Notes: generated by a model from the letters alone, not told the origin. Shown: positions 47,489 to 58,461, numbered from the stretch's first letter. The stretch: DNA of 64,000 nt from Bordetella parapertussis (GCA_945885345.1 CAMCYP010000004.1:62001-126000), one strand, 5' to 3'. Translations and numbers: made by a program.

Positions 47489-49168
47489 ATGTCCGCAACA
47501 GAACTCTCCCCCTCCCTTGCCGCCGATGCCAGCAAGGCGGACGCCCTGCTTAAAGCGGGCGCCCTGCAGAACGCGATCCTGACCAGTGCCAATTTCTCGA
47601 TCATCGCCACTGACGAGAAAGGCATCATCCAGCTGTTCAATACCGGCGCCGAGCACATGCTGGGCTACACCGCAGCCGAAGTCGTCAACAAGATCAGCCC
47701 GAGCGATATTCATGACCCGGAAGAGGTCATGGTACGCGCCCAGGCATTGAGCCTCGAGCTTGGCACCCTGATTACGCCGGGATTCGAAGCCCTGGCCTTC
47801 AAGGCATCGCGCGGCATCGAAGACGTCTATGACCTGACCTATATCTGCAAGGATGGCAGCCGCTTTCCGGCCATCATCTCGATCACGGCGCTGCGCGACG
47901 ACGCTGGCGCCATCATCGGCTACCTGCTGATCGGCACCGACAATTCCGTGCGCAAGACGATCGAGTCGAAACTGAACGAGGCCATGGCCGTCGCAGACAG
48001 CGCCAACCGCGCGAAAACCGACTTCCTTTCCAGCATGAGCCATGAATTACGCACACCGCTCAATGCGATCCTCGGTTTCGCCCAGCTCATGGAATCCGGC
48101 GCCCCGCCCCCGACAGTTAACCAGAAGCGCAGTCTGGAGCAGATCCTCAAGGCGGGCTGGTACCTGCTGGAGCTGATCAACGAAATCCTCGATCTTGCAC
48201 TGATCGAGTCGGGCAAGGTCACGCTGTCCCGGGAACCAGTCTCGCTGTCCGAGCTCATGCTGGAGTGCCGTGCCATGATCGAGCCGCAAGCACAAAAGCG
48301 CGGCATCGCCATGACGTTTCCGCGATTCGAAACTCCCCTGTTCCTCAATGCCGACCGGATCCGGCTGAAACAGGTTCTGATCAATCTGCTGTTCAACGCC
48401 ATCAAGTACAACAAACCGAGCGGCACGGTTACGGTGGATTACGAACCGAAAGCCGCGGACATGATTCGCCTCAGCGTGCGCGACACCGGTGCGGGGCTGG
48501 CGCAGGAACAACTGGCCAAGCTGTTCCAGCCCTTCAATCGCCTCGGCAGGCAAACCGGCTCGGAGGAAGGCACCGGTATCGGCCTGGTGGTGACCAAACG
48601 CCTGGTCGAACTCATGGGCGGGGTCATCGGCGTGGACAGCACGGTCGGAGAGGGAAGTACGTTTTGGGTCGAGTTGTGTCTCGCCGAGGCACCGCAACTC
48701 GACTTTACGAAAACCGATGAAGTGGCAGTGCGAACACAAGTCGCAGAAGGCACACCGCAGCGCACCGTGCTGTATGTGGAGGACAACCCGGCGAACCTGG
48801 AACTGGTCGAACAAATCATTACGCGTCGTCCCGATCTGCGTCTGCTGAGTGCCGCGGACGGTGATCTTGGTGTTGAGTTTGCACGCGCCTATTTGCCTGA
48901 AGTCATCCTGATGGATATCAACCTGCCCGGCACCAGCGGGATTGAAGCCTTGAGAATCCTGCTCGCAGACCCTGCAACCGCACATATCCCGGTCATCGCA
49001 CTCAGCGCGAACGCCGTGCCCCAGGATATCGCGCGCAGCCTTGAGGCCGGATTCTTCAGCTATCTCACCAAGCCGATCAAGGTCGACCTGTTCATCGATG
49101 CGCTGGATGCGGCCTTGAAATTTTCTCTGACATCATCCACCCGCACCGCGGTCAAGGAACACGCATGA
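47489..49168 (+). CDS. cytosolic hybrid histidine kinase (PAS-HisKA-HATPase-REC)
   Basis: LTSANFSIIATDEKGIIQLFNTGAEHMLGY; SSMSHELRTPLNAILGFAQLME; C-terminal receiver VLYVEDNPANLELVEQI. Confidence 0.93.
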   Translation: MSATELSPSLAADASKADALLKAGALQNAILTSANFSIIATDEKGIIQLFNTGAEHMLGYTAAEVVNKISPSDIHDPEEVMVRAQALSLELGTLITPGFEALAFKASRGIEDVYDLTYICKDGSRFPAIISITALRDDAGAIIGYLLIGTDNSVRKTIESKLNEAMAVADSANRAKTDFLSSMSHELRTPLNAILGFAQLMESGAPPPTVNQKRSLEQILKAGWYLLELINEILDLALIESGKVTLSREPVSLSELMLECRAMIEPQAQKRGIAMTFPRFETPLFLNADRIRLKQVLINLLFNAIKYNKPSGTVTVDYEPKAADMIRLSVRDTGAGLAQEQLAKLFQPFNRLGRQTGSEEGTGIGLVVTKRLVELMGGVIGVDSTVGEGSTFWVELCLAEAPQLDFTKTDEVAVRTQVAEGTPQRTVLYVEDNPANLELVEQIITRRPDLRLLSAADGDLGVEFARAYLPEVILMDINLPGTSGIEALRILLADPATAHIPVIALSANAVPQDIARSLEAGFFSYLTKPIKVDLFIDALDAALKFSLTSSTRTAVKEHA

Positions 49169-49989
49169 AGCTGGCCGAATCCGACATTCTCAAGAGCAGT
49201 ATCCTGATCGTCGATGACCAGGAGGCCAATGTCAGCCTGCTTGAGCAAATGCTGCACCAAACCGGCTATACCAGCGTCTCCTCAACCATGAATCCGCAGG
49301 AAGTCTGCGCGCTGCACCGGAAAAACCACTACGACCTGATCCTGCTCGACCTGCAGATGCCCGGCATGGATGGCTTCCAGGTGATCGAGGCGCTGAAGAC
49401 CAACGATGCGGACGATTACCTACCCGTACTGGTGATCACCGCACAACCCAGCCACAAACTGCGGGCCTTGCAAGCCGGTGCCAAAGATTTCGTCAGCAAA
49501 CCCTTTGATCTGATCGAGGTCAAGACCCGCATCCACAACATGCTCGAAGTCCGTCTGCTTTATAAAAACCTCAACAATTACAACAAAATCCTCGAAGAAA
49601 CCGTGCGCGAACGGACCGCCGAACTGCGCGAAAGCGAAGCGCGTTATCGCAGCCTGACGGAACTGGCCTCCGATTGGTACTGGGAACAGGACCAGCACGG
49701 CAGCTTCACCAAGGTTTCCGGACCGGTGCTGGAGATGCTCGGCGTCCGCGTCGACACCCTGGCAGGGAATGCTGGCGACGCCCCGGTAGACGGCTGGAAT
49801 GAGACGGAGCGGGATTTTCTGCGAACAACAATTGCTGCGCGGCAGCCCTTCCTCGATTTCATTTTCAGCCGCGTCAATGCCGACGGCTCACAGCAAAGAT
49901 TTCAAGTGAGCGGCGAACCCATGTTCAACCAGTCTGCCCGCTTCATCGGTTACCGCGGCATCGGCGTGGAACTGACTGAAAATAAATAG
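49165..49989 (+). CDS. response regulator with C-terminal PAS domain
   Basis: ILIVDDQEANVSLLEQML...DLILLDLQMPGMDGFQVIEAL; PAS region ELASDWYWEQDQHGSFTKVSG. Confidence 0.9.
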   Translation: MKLAESDILKSSILIVDDQEANVSLLEQMLHQTGYTSVSSTMNPQEVCALHRKNHYDLILLDLQMPGMDGFQVIEALKTNDADDYLPVLVITAQPSHKLRALQAGAKDFVSKPFDLIEVKTRIHNMLEVRLLYKNLNNYNKILEETVRERTAELRESEARYRSLTELASDWYWEQDQHGSFTKVSGPVLEMLGVRVDTLAGNAGDAPVDGWNETERDFLRTTIAARQPFLDFIFSRVNADGSQQRFQVSGEPMFNQSARFIGYRGIGVELTENK

Positions 49990-50013
49990 CCCTCAAGATA
50001 CCGGCGATCAGTG

Positions 50014-50751
50014 ATGTCAGCACCACATCATCCGCATCAAAACCTCCTGCTCGGCGCCCTGCCCGCAGCAGAATTCGCGCACCTTTCCGCCCATCTGGAG
50101 CTGGTGCCGCTGTTACTCGGCGACATGCTTTACGAACCCGGCGAACAGTTGCAGCACGCCTATTTCCCCACCACCGCCATCGTCTCGCTGCACTATGTCA
50201 TGGAGTCCGGCGCATCGTCCGAAACCGCAGGGGTGGGCAATGAAGGCGTGGTCGGCATTACTCTGTTCACGGGAGGCCATACCACGTCCAGCTCGGCGGT
50301 GGTGCAGACTGCCGGTCACGCGTACCGGGTGGAACGCAGCCTGCTGCTGCAGGAGTTCAATCGGGCCGGCATGATGCAACGGTTGTTGCTGCGTTACACT
50401 CAGGCGCTGATTACACAAATCATGCAGAACGCGGCCTGTAACCGGCATCACTCACTGGAGCAGCAGTTGTGCCGCTGGTTATTGCTGACCCTGGACCGTG
50501 GCCCAGCGCGCGAATTGGTCATGACGCAGGAATTGATCGCCACCATGCTCGGCGTGCGTCGGGAAGGCATTACCGAGGCTGCTGGAAATTTGCAACGCGC
50601 CGGTTTCATACGCTACCGCCGCGGCCACATTACCGTGCTTGAGCGATCCGGGCTGGAGAGCCACGCCTGTGAGTGCTACGCGGTGGTCAAGAAAGAATGG
50701 CGCCGCCTGCTGCCCGTTGCGCAAACCGTACCAATGTCGCTTACAGCCTGA
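50014..50751 (+). CDS. Crp/Fnr-family transcriptional regulator
   Basis: cNMP-like domain; HTH MTQELIATMLGVRREGITEAAGNLQRAGFIRYRRGHITV. Confidence 0.9.
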   Translation: MSAPHHPHQNLLLGALPAAEFAHLSAHLELVPLLLGDMLYEPGEQLQHAYFPTTAIVSLHYVMESGASSETAGVGNEGVVGITLFTGGHTTSSSAVVQTAGHAYRVERSLLLQEFNRAGMMQRLLLRYTQALITQIMQNAACNRHHSLEQQLCRWLLLTLDRGPARELVMTQELIATMLGVRREGITEAAGNLQRAGFIRYRRGHITVLERSGLESHACECYAVVKKEWRRLLPVAQTVPMSLTA

Positions 50752-50812
50752 TAGCCGTATTGGACACCAGGTGCCGGGTCGGGCCTGCCGGCGGCTGTGA
50801 TAGATTGAAGTC

Positions 50813-51418
50813 ATGGATGATCTTGTACTCCGTGGCATGGCGAAGTGGCCCAACGTACCTTCCGTCTACGGATGGTTATCGCTCGACCGCCGCGGTCACT
50901 GGCTGCTGAAAGGCGAACGCGTCGCCAATTCCGGCATCGCCGCTTTTTTCGGCCGTAACTACGGCCACGATGACCAGGGCCGCTGGTTTTTCCAGAACGG
51001 GCCGCAACGCGTTTATGTCGCGCTGGATTACACACCGCATGTTTACCGCATCATTTCCGCGCCGGGTGCCGCGCTGGCGCTGGCTTCACACAGCGGCAGC
51101 GCAGTCAGCACGATCGCCGCTGCCTATATTGATGACAGCGGGCAACTGCTGCTCGATACCGATCTCGGCATCGGCCTGATGCATGATGCCGATCTGGAAA
51201 CCCTGGTGCCGCGATTCAGCAGCCCCGGCGGCCTCGCCGGCGAAGCGGCGCTGGCGGCGACGCTGGACGCATTGCAGGCCGGACGCGATGTCGCGCTGGA
51301 TCTCTCGCTGGACAAAGCGCGCATCTCCGTGAAACCGGTGCGCGCCGCTGATGTTCCCACACGGTTTGGTTTTGTCGCCCGCCCCGTACAGCCTGCCGGA
51401 CAGGAAGAGTGCTATTAG
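50813..51418 (+). CDS. conserved hypothetical protein (DUF-type)
   Basis: MAKWPNVPSVYGWLSLDRRGHWLLKGERVANSGIAAFFGRNYGHDDQGRWFFQNGPQRVYV. Confidence 0.75.
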   Translation: MDDLVLRGMAKWPNVPSVYGWLSLDRRGHWLLKGERVANSGIAAFFGRNYGHDDQGRWFFQNGPQRVYVALDYTPHVYRIISAPGAALALASHSGSAVSTIAAAYIDDSGQLLLDTDLGIGLMHDADLETLVPRFSSPGGLAGEAALAATLDALQAGRDVALDLSLDKARISVKPVRAADVPTRFGFVARPVQPAGQEECY

Positions 51419-51478
51419 AATTGCCCGCTGACTAATAATGGGCTTATCAAACCACGATACCGACTACTGAAAAACATC

Positions 51479-52516
51479 ATGATTGATTTACGCACCGACA
51501 CTGTCACCCAGCCCACCGCAGCCATGCTCGCGGCGATGCAGACCGCCACCCAGGGCGACGATTCCCGCGACGGTGATCCGACCGTGATCAAACTCGAAGC
51601 GCTGGCCGCGGCGCGCACCGGCAAGCAGGCCGGGCTCTACATGCCCAGCGGCACGATGACCAACCTGGTCGCGGTGCTCGCGCACACTGCGCGCGCGGGT
51701 GAAGTGCTGCTGGAACGCGGCGCGCACATGCTCAATACCGAACTGGGCGGGCTCGCCGCAGTCGCCGGCGTGTTCTACAAGGGCATTCCCGGCACGCGCG
51801 GCGCGATGGACGAGACGGCATTGCGCGAAGCGGTGCGGCCGATGACACGCAACAATTTCGGCACCGCGCTGATCTGCATGGAAACCACGCACAACGGCGC
51901 CGGCGGCACGGTGCTGCCGCTGGCCCACATGAAAGCGGTGCACGAACTCGCACAACAGCACGGCATACCGGTGCACACCGACGGCGCCAGATTATTCAAC
52001 GCCGCGGTGGCGCTGGGTGTGCCGGCGGCGGAGGTCGCGCGCCACACCGATTCAGTGTCTTTCTGCGTATCCAAAGGATTGTCCGCCCCGGTCGGCTCGG
52101 TGCTGTGCGGATCCAGCGCTTTCATCGAACGCGCGCGCCCGTTCCGGCGCATGGTCGGCGGCAACATGCGCCAGGCCGGCTCAATCGCTGCCGCCGGCAT
52201 CGTCGCGCTGGAAACCATGATGGATCGCCTGAAAGAAGATCACGCTGCTGCAAAACGTCTCGCCAGCGGATTCCATGCCGTCGATGAGTCGCTGGCCGAT
52301 CCGGCTGACGTCGAAACCAATATCGTGCGGGTCAATGTACGCGCCAGTGGCCGCAGCGCCGCGCAATGGGCGGAGGATTTCAAGACACACGGCATCGCCG
52401 TCAGCCCGGCAGATTCGGTGTCACTGCGTTTTGTGACCCACCGCCACATATCGGATGCGGATGTCGATGCAGCCATCAGCGCCTGCCGCACAATCTGGAA
52501 GCAGCGCAAACCGTAG
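51479..52516 (+). CDS. ltaE: low-specificity L-threonine aldolase
   Basis: MIDLRTDTVTQPTAAMLAAM, GDDSRDGDPTVIKLE, HTDGARLFNAAVALG, SVSFCVSKGLSAPVGSVLCG. Confidence 0.95.
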   Translation: MIDLRTDTVTQPTAAMLAAMQTATQGDDSRDGDPTVIKLEALAAARTGKQAGLYMPSGTMTNLVAVLAHTARAGEVLLERGAHMLNTELGGLAAVAGVFYKGIPGTRGAMDETALREAVRPMTRNNFGTALICMETTHNGAGGTVLPLAHMKAVHELAQQHGIPVHTDGARLFNAAVALGVPAAEVARHTDSVSFCVSKGLSAPVGSVLCGSSAFIERARPFRRMVGGNMRQAGSIAAAGIVALETMMDRLKEDHAAAKRLASGFHAVDESLADPADVETNIVRVNVRASGRSAAQWAEDFKTHGIAVSPADSVSLRFVTHRHISDADVDAAISACRTIWKQRKP

Positions 52517-52519
52517 CTG

Positions 52520-53011
52520 CTACTGCCTCGCTTCGCCCACCACCTCATTGACCAAATCAGCCAGCAGTTTTTCCACTTTGTGCAGGGCTGCAACAGAGGC
52601 TTTGTTTCCCGAGGCCAGGGGCGCGCGGTACGCAAGATAAACGGTGCGCGGCGCCTGCAGCAGGGTATAGACGGCAATGGCGTACGGACAGAACACGATG
52701 TTGTGCGGATCGGCGGCCATGGTTTCGCGGGAGATGGCGGCGCTGCAGAACTCCAGGGTTTCTGCTTTGCCGTAAATCGGCCGGGCATCGCCCAGATCGC
52801 GCCCGGTACGGTCGAGCATGTCGCCGACGCGTGCCGTGTAACTCAACACCAGCCCGCGATTTTCCAACGCCATCACCACGCGTTCACGGACATCATCGAA
52901 TTCGCCGGATGTGGAACGCACATGCACGCCCGGCGTCGCTGCGTATGCAGAAAATGCGATGCACGACAGACTTAGCAACAACCATCGGCGATACCGCAGG
53001 AGTTTTGTCAT
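52520..53011 (-). CDS. DUF302 domain-containing secreted protein
   Basis: Signal peptide; LVLSYTARVGDMLDRTGRDLG...ETLEFCSAAISRETMAADPHNIVFCPYAIAVYTL. Confidence 0.85.
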   Translation of the reverse strand: MTKLLRYRRWLLLSLSCIAFSAYAATPGVHVRSTSGEFDDVRERVVMALENRGLVLSYTARVGDMLDRTGRDLGDARPIYGKAETLEFCSAAISRETMAADPHNIVFCPYAIAVYTLLQAPRTVYLAYRAPLASGNKASVAALHKVEKLLADLVNEVVGEARQ

Positions 53012-53349
53012 GCCTTGTGCGATGACACTTTGCGGTCGGGTGCGGCAGCGCAGGCAGCGGGTCCAGGATGGCAAAAATGCTGGAAATGCCGCAAAAGCCG
53101 CCGATTTTGCCGCTCCGAAAACCCTTCAATTTTGAGGGTTAAACCCTGCGCAGGAATTTTTTTTGACCCTATAAACAATTGATTTTAAACGATTTATTTG
53201 AGGGTTACGCGATAAAACGGGCGGCCGGCTCCTTGCCCCATCCGGAGGGATTGGGTATCTTTAGCCCCCTGCTGTCCGCGGTTGTGAACTGCCTTCCGCG
53301 GCGGGCATCGGACTTCTCCCGAGACCGATTCCGCCGCACGGCACAGATG

Positions 53350-53682
53350 TCAGGGCTTGCTTCCCATCGGGAACGGCCATGCACCTGGAATCGCAATCGG
53401 ACGGGGCGCTACCGGAGCCGGTCCCGGCATTACCTGGGATGCAGGCTTTTTGGCAGCCGCCCGCTTTTTGATAGCAGGCTTTTTGTTGACTGCTTTTTTC
53501 TTGACTGCTTTTTTCTTAGCCGGCTTTCGAGCCGGCTTTTTTTTGCCTGTTTTGCGGCTGGCGCTTTTTTTCCCGGCTGCCTTGCGCGCGACCTTCTTCA
53601 CGACCTTCTTTTTCTTGGCCGCTTTTTTGCCGGCCTTTTTATTTGTTTTTTTCTTTGCAGCCTTCTTTTTCGCTTTTGCCAT
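53350..53682 (-). CDS. lysine-rich histone H1-like / AlgP-like protein
   Basis: MAKAKKKAAKKKTNKKAGKKAAKKKKVVKKVARKAAGKK... with KKxAxKK repeats and Pro-rich tail. Confidence 0.8.
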   Translation of the reverse strand: MAKAKKKAAKKKTNKKAGKKAAKKKKVVKKVARKAAGKKSASRKTGKKKPARKPAKKKAVKKKAVNKKPAIKKRAAAKKPASQVMPGPAPVAPRPIAIPGAWPFPMGSKP

Positions 53683-53779
53683 GCGAGCCTCCTTCAGTGT
53701 CGATGTAGTGTGCGCCTTTACGCCACGACGCACGCCCTTCCCCGCAAAATCCTGTTCCCGCCCTTGATTCAGTACTAGT

Positions 53780-54118
53780 CTAGTGCAACGCAGCGCCGGC
53801 CTTGGTCGCCAGATTGCGGTACAGCATGTCCGGGTCAATCCGGATGCCACCGCTCCAGGTCAGCACATTGGATACCGGATCAAAAGCCACGCGGCGGAAC
53901 AGCGCAGCATCGGACAGCACCTCCATCGCCATGTCTTCCACCAGGTCGCCCAGATAAACATGGCCTTCCAGCCCGTCATCGAAGCGCAGCCAGAGCGTGC
54001 AGTTGTCCTCCGCGCGTAGTTCGGTAACCGTGTGCAGATGGGGCCTGCGACTGCGGTAACGCCGGAACTTCAGACTGAGTGCCAAGGTTTCGACCCTCCA
54101 TGGTGATGAACATTGCAA
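53780..54118 (-). CDS. DUF2442 domain-containing protein
   Basis: VTELRAEDNCTLWLRFDDGLEGHVYLGDLVE...FRRVAFDPVSNVLTWSGGIRIDPDMLY; start uncertain. Confidence 0.78.
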   Translation of the reverse strand: MQCSSPWRVETLALSLKFRRYRSRRPHLHTVTELRAEDNCTLWLRFDDGLEGHVYLGDLVEDMAMEVLSDAALFRRVAFDPVSNVLTWSGGIRIDPDMLYRNLATKAGAALH

Positions 54119-54295
54119 CCCGGAAAGAATCTGGCGGCGCCGCCCTGCGGTTTCAATCGCAGGGCAATGCGCCGCCGGGTGTCTTGCTGCTTCAGCACGG
54201 AACCCCGCTTTGCTCCGGGGCCGCTGTTCTCAATCGCATGTTTCGTGTCCGTCTCCCGTATCTATTCCCGTCTGACAAAACAAACAAGACCATCA

Positions 54296-55408
54296 TCAAT
54301 CCCAGGACAGTGCACCTCCGGTCTGGTACTCGATGACGCGGGTTTCAAAGAAGTTGCGTTCTTTTTTCAGGTCGATCATTTCCGCCATCCACGGGAAGGG
54401 ATTGGTCGCGCCTTCGAACAGCACTTCCAGCCCGATCTGCTGGGCACGGCGGTTGGCGATGAAACGCAGGTATTCCTTGAACATCGCGGCATTGAGGCCG
54501 AGCACGCCGCGCGGCATGGTGTCCTCGGCGTATTTGTATTCGAGCTCCACGCCCTTGTGGAACAGTTCGCGCAGTTCTTCGCGGAATTCCGCGGTCCACA
54601 GGTGCGGGTTCTCCATCTTGATCGTGTTGATCAGGTCGATGCCGAAATTGCAGTGCATGGATTCGTCGCGCAGGATGTACTGGTACTGCTCGGCGGCGCC
54701 GGTCATCTTGTTCTGCCGGCCCAGCGCGAGGATCTGCGCAAACCCGACGTAGAAGAACAGGCCTTCCATCAGGCAGGCAAACACGATCAGGCTTTTCAGC
54801 AGCTTCTGGTCGTTTTCCGGTGTGCCGGTCTTGAAGGTGGGATCGGTCAGCACGTCGATGAACGGGATCAGGAACTCATCCTTGTCACGGATCGACGAAA
54901 CTTCGTGATAGGCGTTGAAGATTTCGCTTTCGTTCAGCCCCAGGCTTTCCACGATGTACTGGTAGGCGTGGGTATGGATCGCCTCTTCAAACGCCTGGCG
55001 CAGCAGGTACTGCCGGCATTCCGGCGCAGTGATGTGGCGGTAGGTGCCGAGCACGATGTTGTTCGCCGCCAGGGAGTCGGCAGTGACAAAAAATCCGAGG
55101 TTGCGCTTGACGACACGGCGCTCGTCTTCAGTCAGGCCGTTGGGGTTTTTCCAGAGTTCGATGTCGCGGCTCATCTGGATTTCCTGCGGCATCCAGTGAT
55201 TGGCGCAGGCGGAGAGGTACTTGTCCCAAGCCCACTTGTATTTGAACGGTACCAACTGATTGACGTCGGTACTGCCGTTGATGATGCGCTTGTCGGCAAC
55301 ATTGACGCGCCGCAGTTCTTCTTCCACCGGATTTTTCGAGGGTGCGCGGTCGCCCATCACAGGCTGTCTGACCAGCCCGGCAGCGCCCGATTCTTCAAAT
55401 TGCAACAT
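54296..55408 (-). CDS. nrdB: ribonucleoside-diphosphate reductase subunit beta
   Basis: [34 protein letters not shown]. Confidence 0.96.
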   Translation of the reverse strand: MLQFEESGAAGLVRQPVMGDRAPSKNPVEEELRRVNVADKRIINGSTDVNQLVPFKYKWAWDKYLSACANHWMPQEIQMSRDIELWKNPNGLTEDERRVVKRNLGFFVTADSLAANNIVLGTYRHITAPECRQYLLRQAFEEAIHTHAYQYIVESLGLNESEIFNAYHEVSSIRDKDEFLIPFIDVLTDPTFKTGTPENDQKLLKSLIVFACLMEGLFFYVGFAQILALGRQNKMTGAAEQYQYILRDESMHCNFGIDLINTIKMENPHLWTAEFREELRELFHKGVELEYKYAEDTMPRGVLGLNAAMFKEYLRFIANRRAQQIGLEVLFEGATNPFPWMAEMIDLKKERNFFETRVIEYQTGGALSWD

Positions 55409-55599
55409 CTTCAGTCTCCTTTATTAGCGTTGTGGGTGGATACCTTCCAGCACAGTCCGCAGGTTCTTGAGATAGTTATCGGTGAACCCGCTTTCGTGCC
55501 GTGCAGCAAACCCTGATCCAGCAACTGCCCTTCAATATTTCCGATACTCATTAACGTTTATTGACTGCGTCCCTGATTCGCGCCTTGCCTGCTACTCAT

Positions 55600-58461
55600 C
55601 TACTGACATGCCTCGCATTCGGGATCGAGGATCGAACACACCTTGGGTTGCTCCTCCCCGTTCACGCCGCCATCCGATGACACTGCATTCAACTGGCCCG
55701 CCTTGGAGGTCGACTTCTCGGTGGAAGTCGCACCCAGTGTGCGCAGGTAGTAGGTCGTTTTCAGGCCGCGCAGCCAGGCGAGTTTGTAGGTGTCGTCCAG
55801 CTTCTTGCCCGACGCGCCCGCCATGTAGATATTCAGCGACTGTGACTGGTCGATCCACTTCTGCCGGCGCGCCGCACATTCCACCATCCAGCTGGCATCC
55901 ATCTCGAACGCCGTGGCATAGAGGCTGCGCACGTCCGGCGGCACGCGGTCGATCTTCGACAGCGAACCGTCAAAGTATTTGAGATCGGCGACCATCACCT
56001 CGTCCCACAGGTTGAGTTTCTTCAGGTCGCGCACCAGGAACTCGTTGACGACCGTGAACTCGCCCGACAGGTTGGATTTGACGTAAAGGTTCTGGTAAGT
56101 CGGCTCAATGCACTGCGACAGGCCGGTGATGTTGGCAATGGTTGCCGTCGGCGCAATGGCAATGCAGTTCGAATTGCGGATGCCGACGCGCTGGATGCGG
56201 CTGCGCAGGCTGTCCCAGTCCAGCTTCGTGGACATGTCGCATTCGACATAACCGCCACGCTCTTCGGCCAGCACTTTCAGCGAATCCAGCGGCAGGATGC
56301 CGCGATCCCACAACGAACCCTTGAACGTCGAGTACGGGCCGCGCTCTTCCGCCAGGTCGGATGAAGCCGAATAGGCGGTGTAGGTCACCTGTTCCATCGA
56401 ACGGTCGGCGAACTCCACCGCCGCCGGCGAACCGTAGGGAATGCGCAGCATGTGCAGGCAGTCCTGGAAGCCCATGATGCCGAGGCCGACCGGACGGTGC
56501 TTGAAGTTGGAATTGCGCGCCTTGTTGACGTTGTAGAAGTTGAGGTCGATCACGTTGTCGAGCATGCGCATGCCGGTACCCACCGTACGCTTCAGTTTTT
56601 CCATGTCGAGGAGACCGGTAGACAGATCGAGGTGCGCCGGCATGTTGACCGATGCCAGGTTGCACACGGCGATTTCGTCAGGGCCGGTGTTCAACGTGAT
56701 TTCCGTGCACAGGTTCGAGCTGTGCACGACGCCGACGTGCTGCTGCGGCGAACGCAGGTTGCAGGGATCCTTGAAAGTGATCCACGGGTGCCCGGTTTCG
56801 AACAGCATGGTCAGCATCTTGCGCCACAGCTGGTTGGCGGGAACCTTCTTGTAGAGCTTCATTTCGCCGCGGGTGCACATCGCCTCGTACTCGACATAAG
56901 CTTTTTCGAAAGCCTTGCCGAATTTCTCGTGCAGATCCGGAACGTCCGAGGGCGAGAACAGCGTCCATTCGCCACCTTCCATGACACGCTTCATGAACAG
57001 ATCGGGAATCCAGTTCGATGTGTTCATGTCATGGGTGCGACGGCGGTCGTCGCCGGTGTTCTTGCGCAGCTCGAGGAATTCCTCGATGTCGAGATGCCAT
57101 GTTTCGAGGTACGAGCACACCGCACCCTTGCGTTTGCCGCCCTGGTTCACCGCAACGGCCGTGTCGTTGACGACCTTCAGGAACGGCACGACGCCCTGCG
57201 ACTTGCCGTTGGTGCCCTTGATATAGGCGCCGAGCGCGCGCACCGGGGTCCAGTCGTTGCCGATGCCGCCGGCATACTTCTGCAGCATCGCGTTTTCCTT
57301 GATGGCTTCATAGATGCCGTCGAGGTCATCGGACACGGTGGTCAGATAGCAACTGGCGAGTTGCGAGCGGCGCGTGCCGGAATTGAACAGCGTCGGGGTT
57401 GAGCTCATCAGGTCAAAGCTCGACAGCACGTTGTAGAACTCGATTGCGCGCGCTTCGCGCTGACTTTCCGGTTCGTTCAATGCGAGACCCATCGCCACGC
57501 GCATGAAAAACACCTGGGGCAGCTCGATGCGCTGGCCTTCGATGTGCAGGAAGTAACGGTCATACAGAATCTGCAGGCCGAGATAGGTGAACTTGAGGTC
57601 GCGCTGTGCATCCAGCGCGGCACCCAGCGCCTTCATGTCGTAATGACCAAGGCGCTCGTCCAGCAGTTCGGCAGCGATGCCCTTCTTGATGAATTCCGGC
57701 AGGTAGGCGGCGTAACGCGTTGTCATCTCCGTCTGCGTTACTTCTTCACCCAGCGTCTCCAGGCGCATCGTGTGCATCAGCAGGCGGGCGGTCGCATAGC
57801 TGTAGCCCGGATCCTGCTCAATCAGGCCGCGAGCGGCGAGGATCAGCGACTTGCGAACCTCGTTGATAGGCACGCCATCATAGAGGTCGCGCTGCATCGC
57901 ATCGAGAATGGGCTGCGCGCTGACATCGCGGCCCAGCCCGGCGCAGGCGCTTTCCACCAGCGCGGTGATACGCTCAACGTCCAGCGGGCGGGTGACGCCG
58001 CCGTCGGTGACATTGATGACATGGGCTTTCTGCGCCACCGCAGCGGGTTGCGCTTCGCGCTGGCGCGCGCGCTCCCGGGTACGCTCCTCGCGATAAAGCA
58101 CGTAGGAACGGGCCACGTGGTGTTCACCCATGCGCATCAGCGCGAGTTCCACCTGGTCCTGGATGTCTTCGATATGGAAGGTGCCGCCGGAGGGCTGGCG
58201 GCGCATCAGTGCACCCACCACGCTGTCCGTCAGCGCCGCGACTTGTTCACGCACCCGCGCCGAAGCGGCACCCTGGCCGCCGTTGACCGCGATGAAGGCC
58301 TTGGTCAGTGCGATGGCGATTTTCGCCGGCTCAAAACCCACCACCGAGCCATTGCGGCGGATGATTTTGTACTGGGCATATAACGCCTCCCGTGCGGCCT
58401 CCTCGGCAGGGGTGGCTTGCGGAAGAACGCGGGATTGGGTGGACTCTGTGGCGACTTGCAT
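55600..58461 (-). CDS. nrdA: ribonucleoside-diphosphate reductase subunit alpha
   Basis: ATP-cone, NSGTRRSQLASCYL, NLASVNM, C-terminal CEACQ; start MQVATEST at 58461. Confidence 0.96.
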   Translation of the reverse strand: MQVATESTQSRVLPQATPAEEAAREALYAQYKIIRRNGSVVGFEPAKIAIALTKAFIAVNGGQGAASARVREQVAALTDSVVGALMRRQPSGGTFHIEDIQDQVELALMRMGEHHVARSYVLYREERTRERARQREAQPAAVAQKAHVINVTDGGVTRPLDVERITALVESACAGLGRDVSAQPILDAMQRDLYDGVPINEVRKSLILAARGLIEQDPGYSYATARLLMHTMRLETLGEEVTQTEMTTRYAAYLPEFIKKGIAAELLDERLGHYDMKALGAALDAQRDLKFTYLGLQILYDRYFLHIEGQRIELPQVFFMRVAMGLALNEPESQREARAIEFYNVLSSFDLMSSTPTLFNSGTRRSQLASCYLTTVSDDLDGIYEAIKENAMLQKYAGGIGNDWTPVRALGAYIKGTNGKSQGVVPFLKVVNDTAVAVNQGGKRKGAVCSYLETWHLDIEEFLELRKNTGDDRRRTHDMNTSNWIPDLFMKRVMEGGEWTLFSPSDVPDLHEKFGKAFEKAYVEYEAMCTRGEMKLYKKVPANQLWRKMLTMLFETGHPWITFKDPCNLRSPQQHVGVVHSSNLCTEITLNTGPDEIAVCNLASVNMPAHLDLSTGLLDMEKLKRTVGTGMRMLDNVIDLNFYNVNKARNSNFKHRPVGLGIMGFQDCLHMLRIPYGSPAAVEFADRSMEQVTYTAYSASSDLAEERGPYSTFKGSLWDRGILPLDSLKVLAEERGGYVECDMSTKLDWDSLRSRIQRVGIRNSNCIAIAPTATIANITGLSQCIEPTYQNLYVKSNLSGEFTVVNEFLVRDLKKLNLWDEVMVADLKYFDGSLSKIDRVPPDVRSLYATAFEMDASWMVECAARRQKWIDQSQSLNIYMAGASGKKLDDTYKLAWLRGLKTTYYLRTLGATSTEKSTSKAGQLNAVSSDGGVNGEEQPKVCSILDPECEACQ

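Noticed and set aside
53179-53778. 199-aa Phe/Leu-rich plus-strand ORF resembling a membrane protein
   Set aside because: Its hydrophobic run is the antisense of the lysine-rich codons (AAA/AAG to TTT/CTT) of the H1-like gene.
54113-55516. 467-aa plus-strand ORF
   Set aside because: Antisense to nrdB; no coherent domain.
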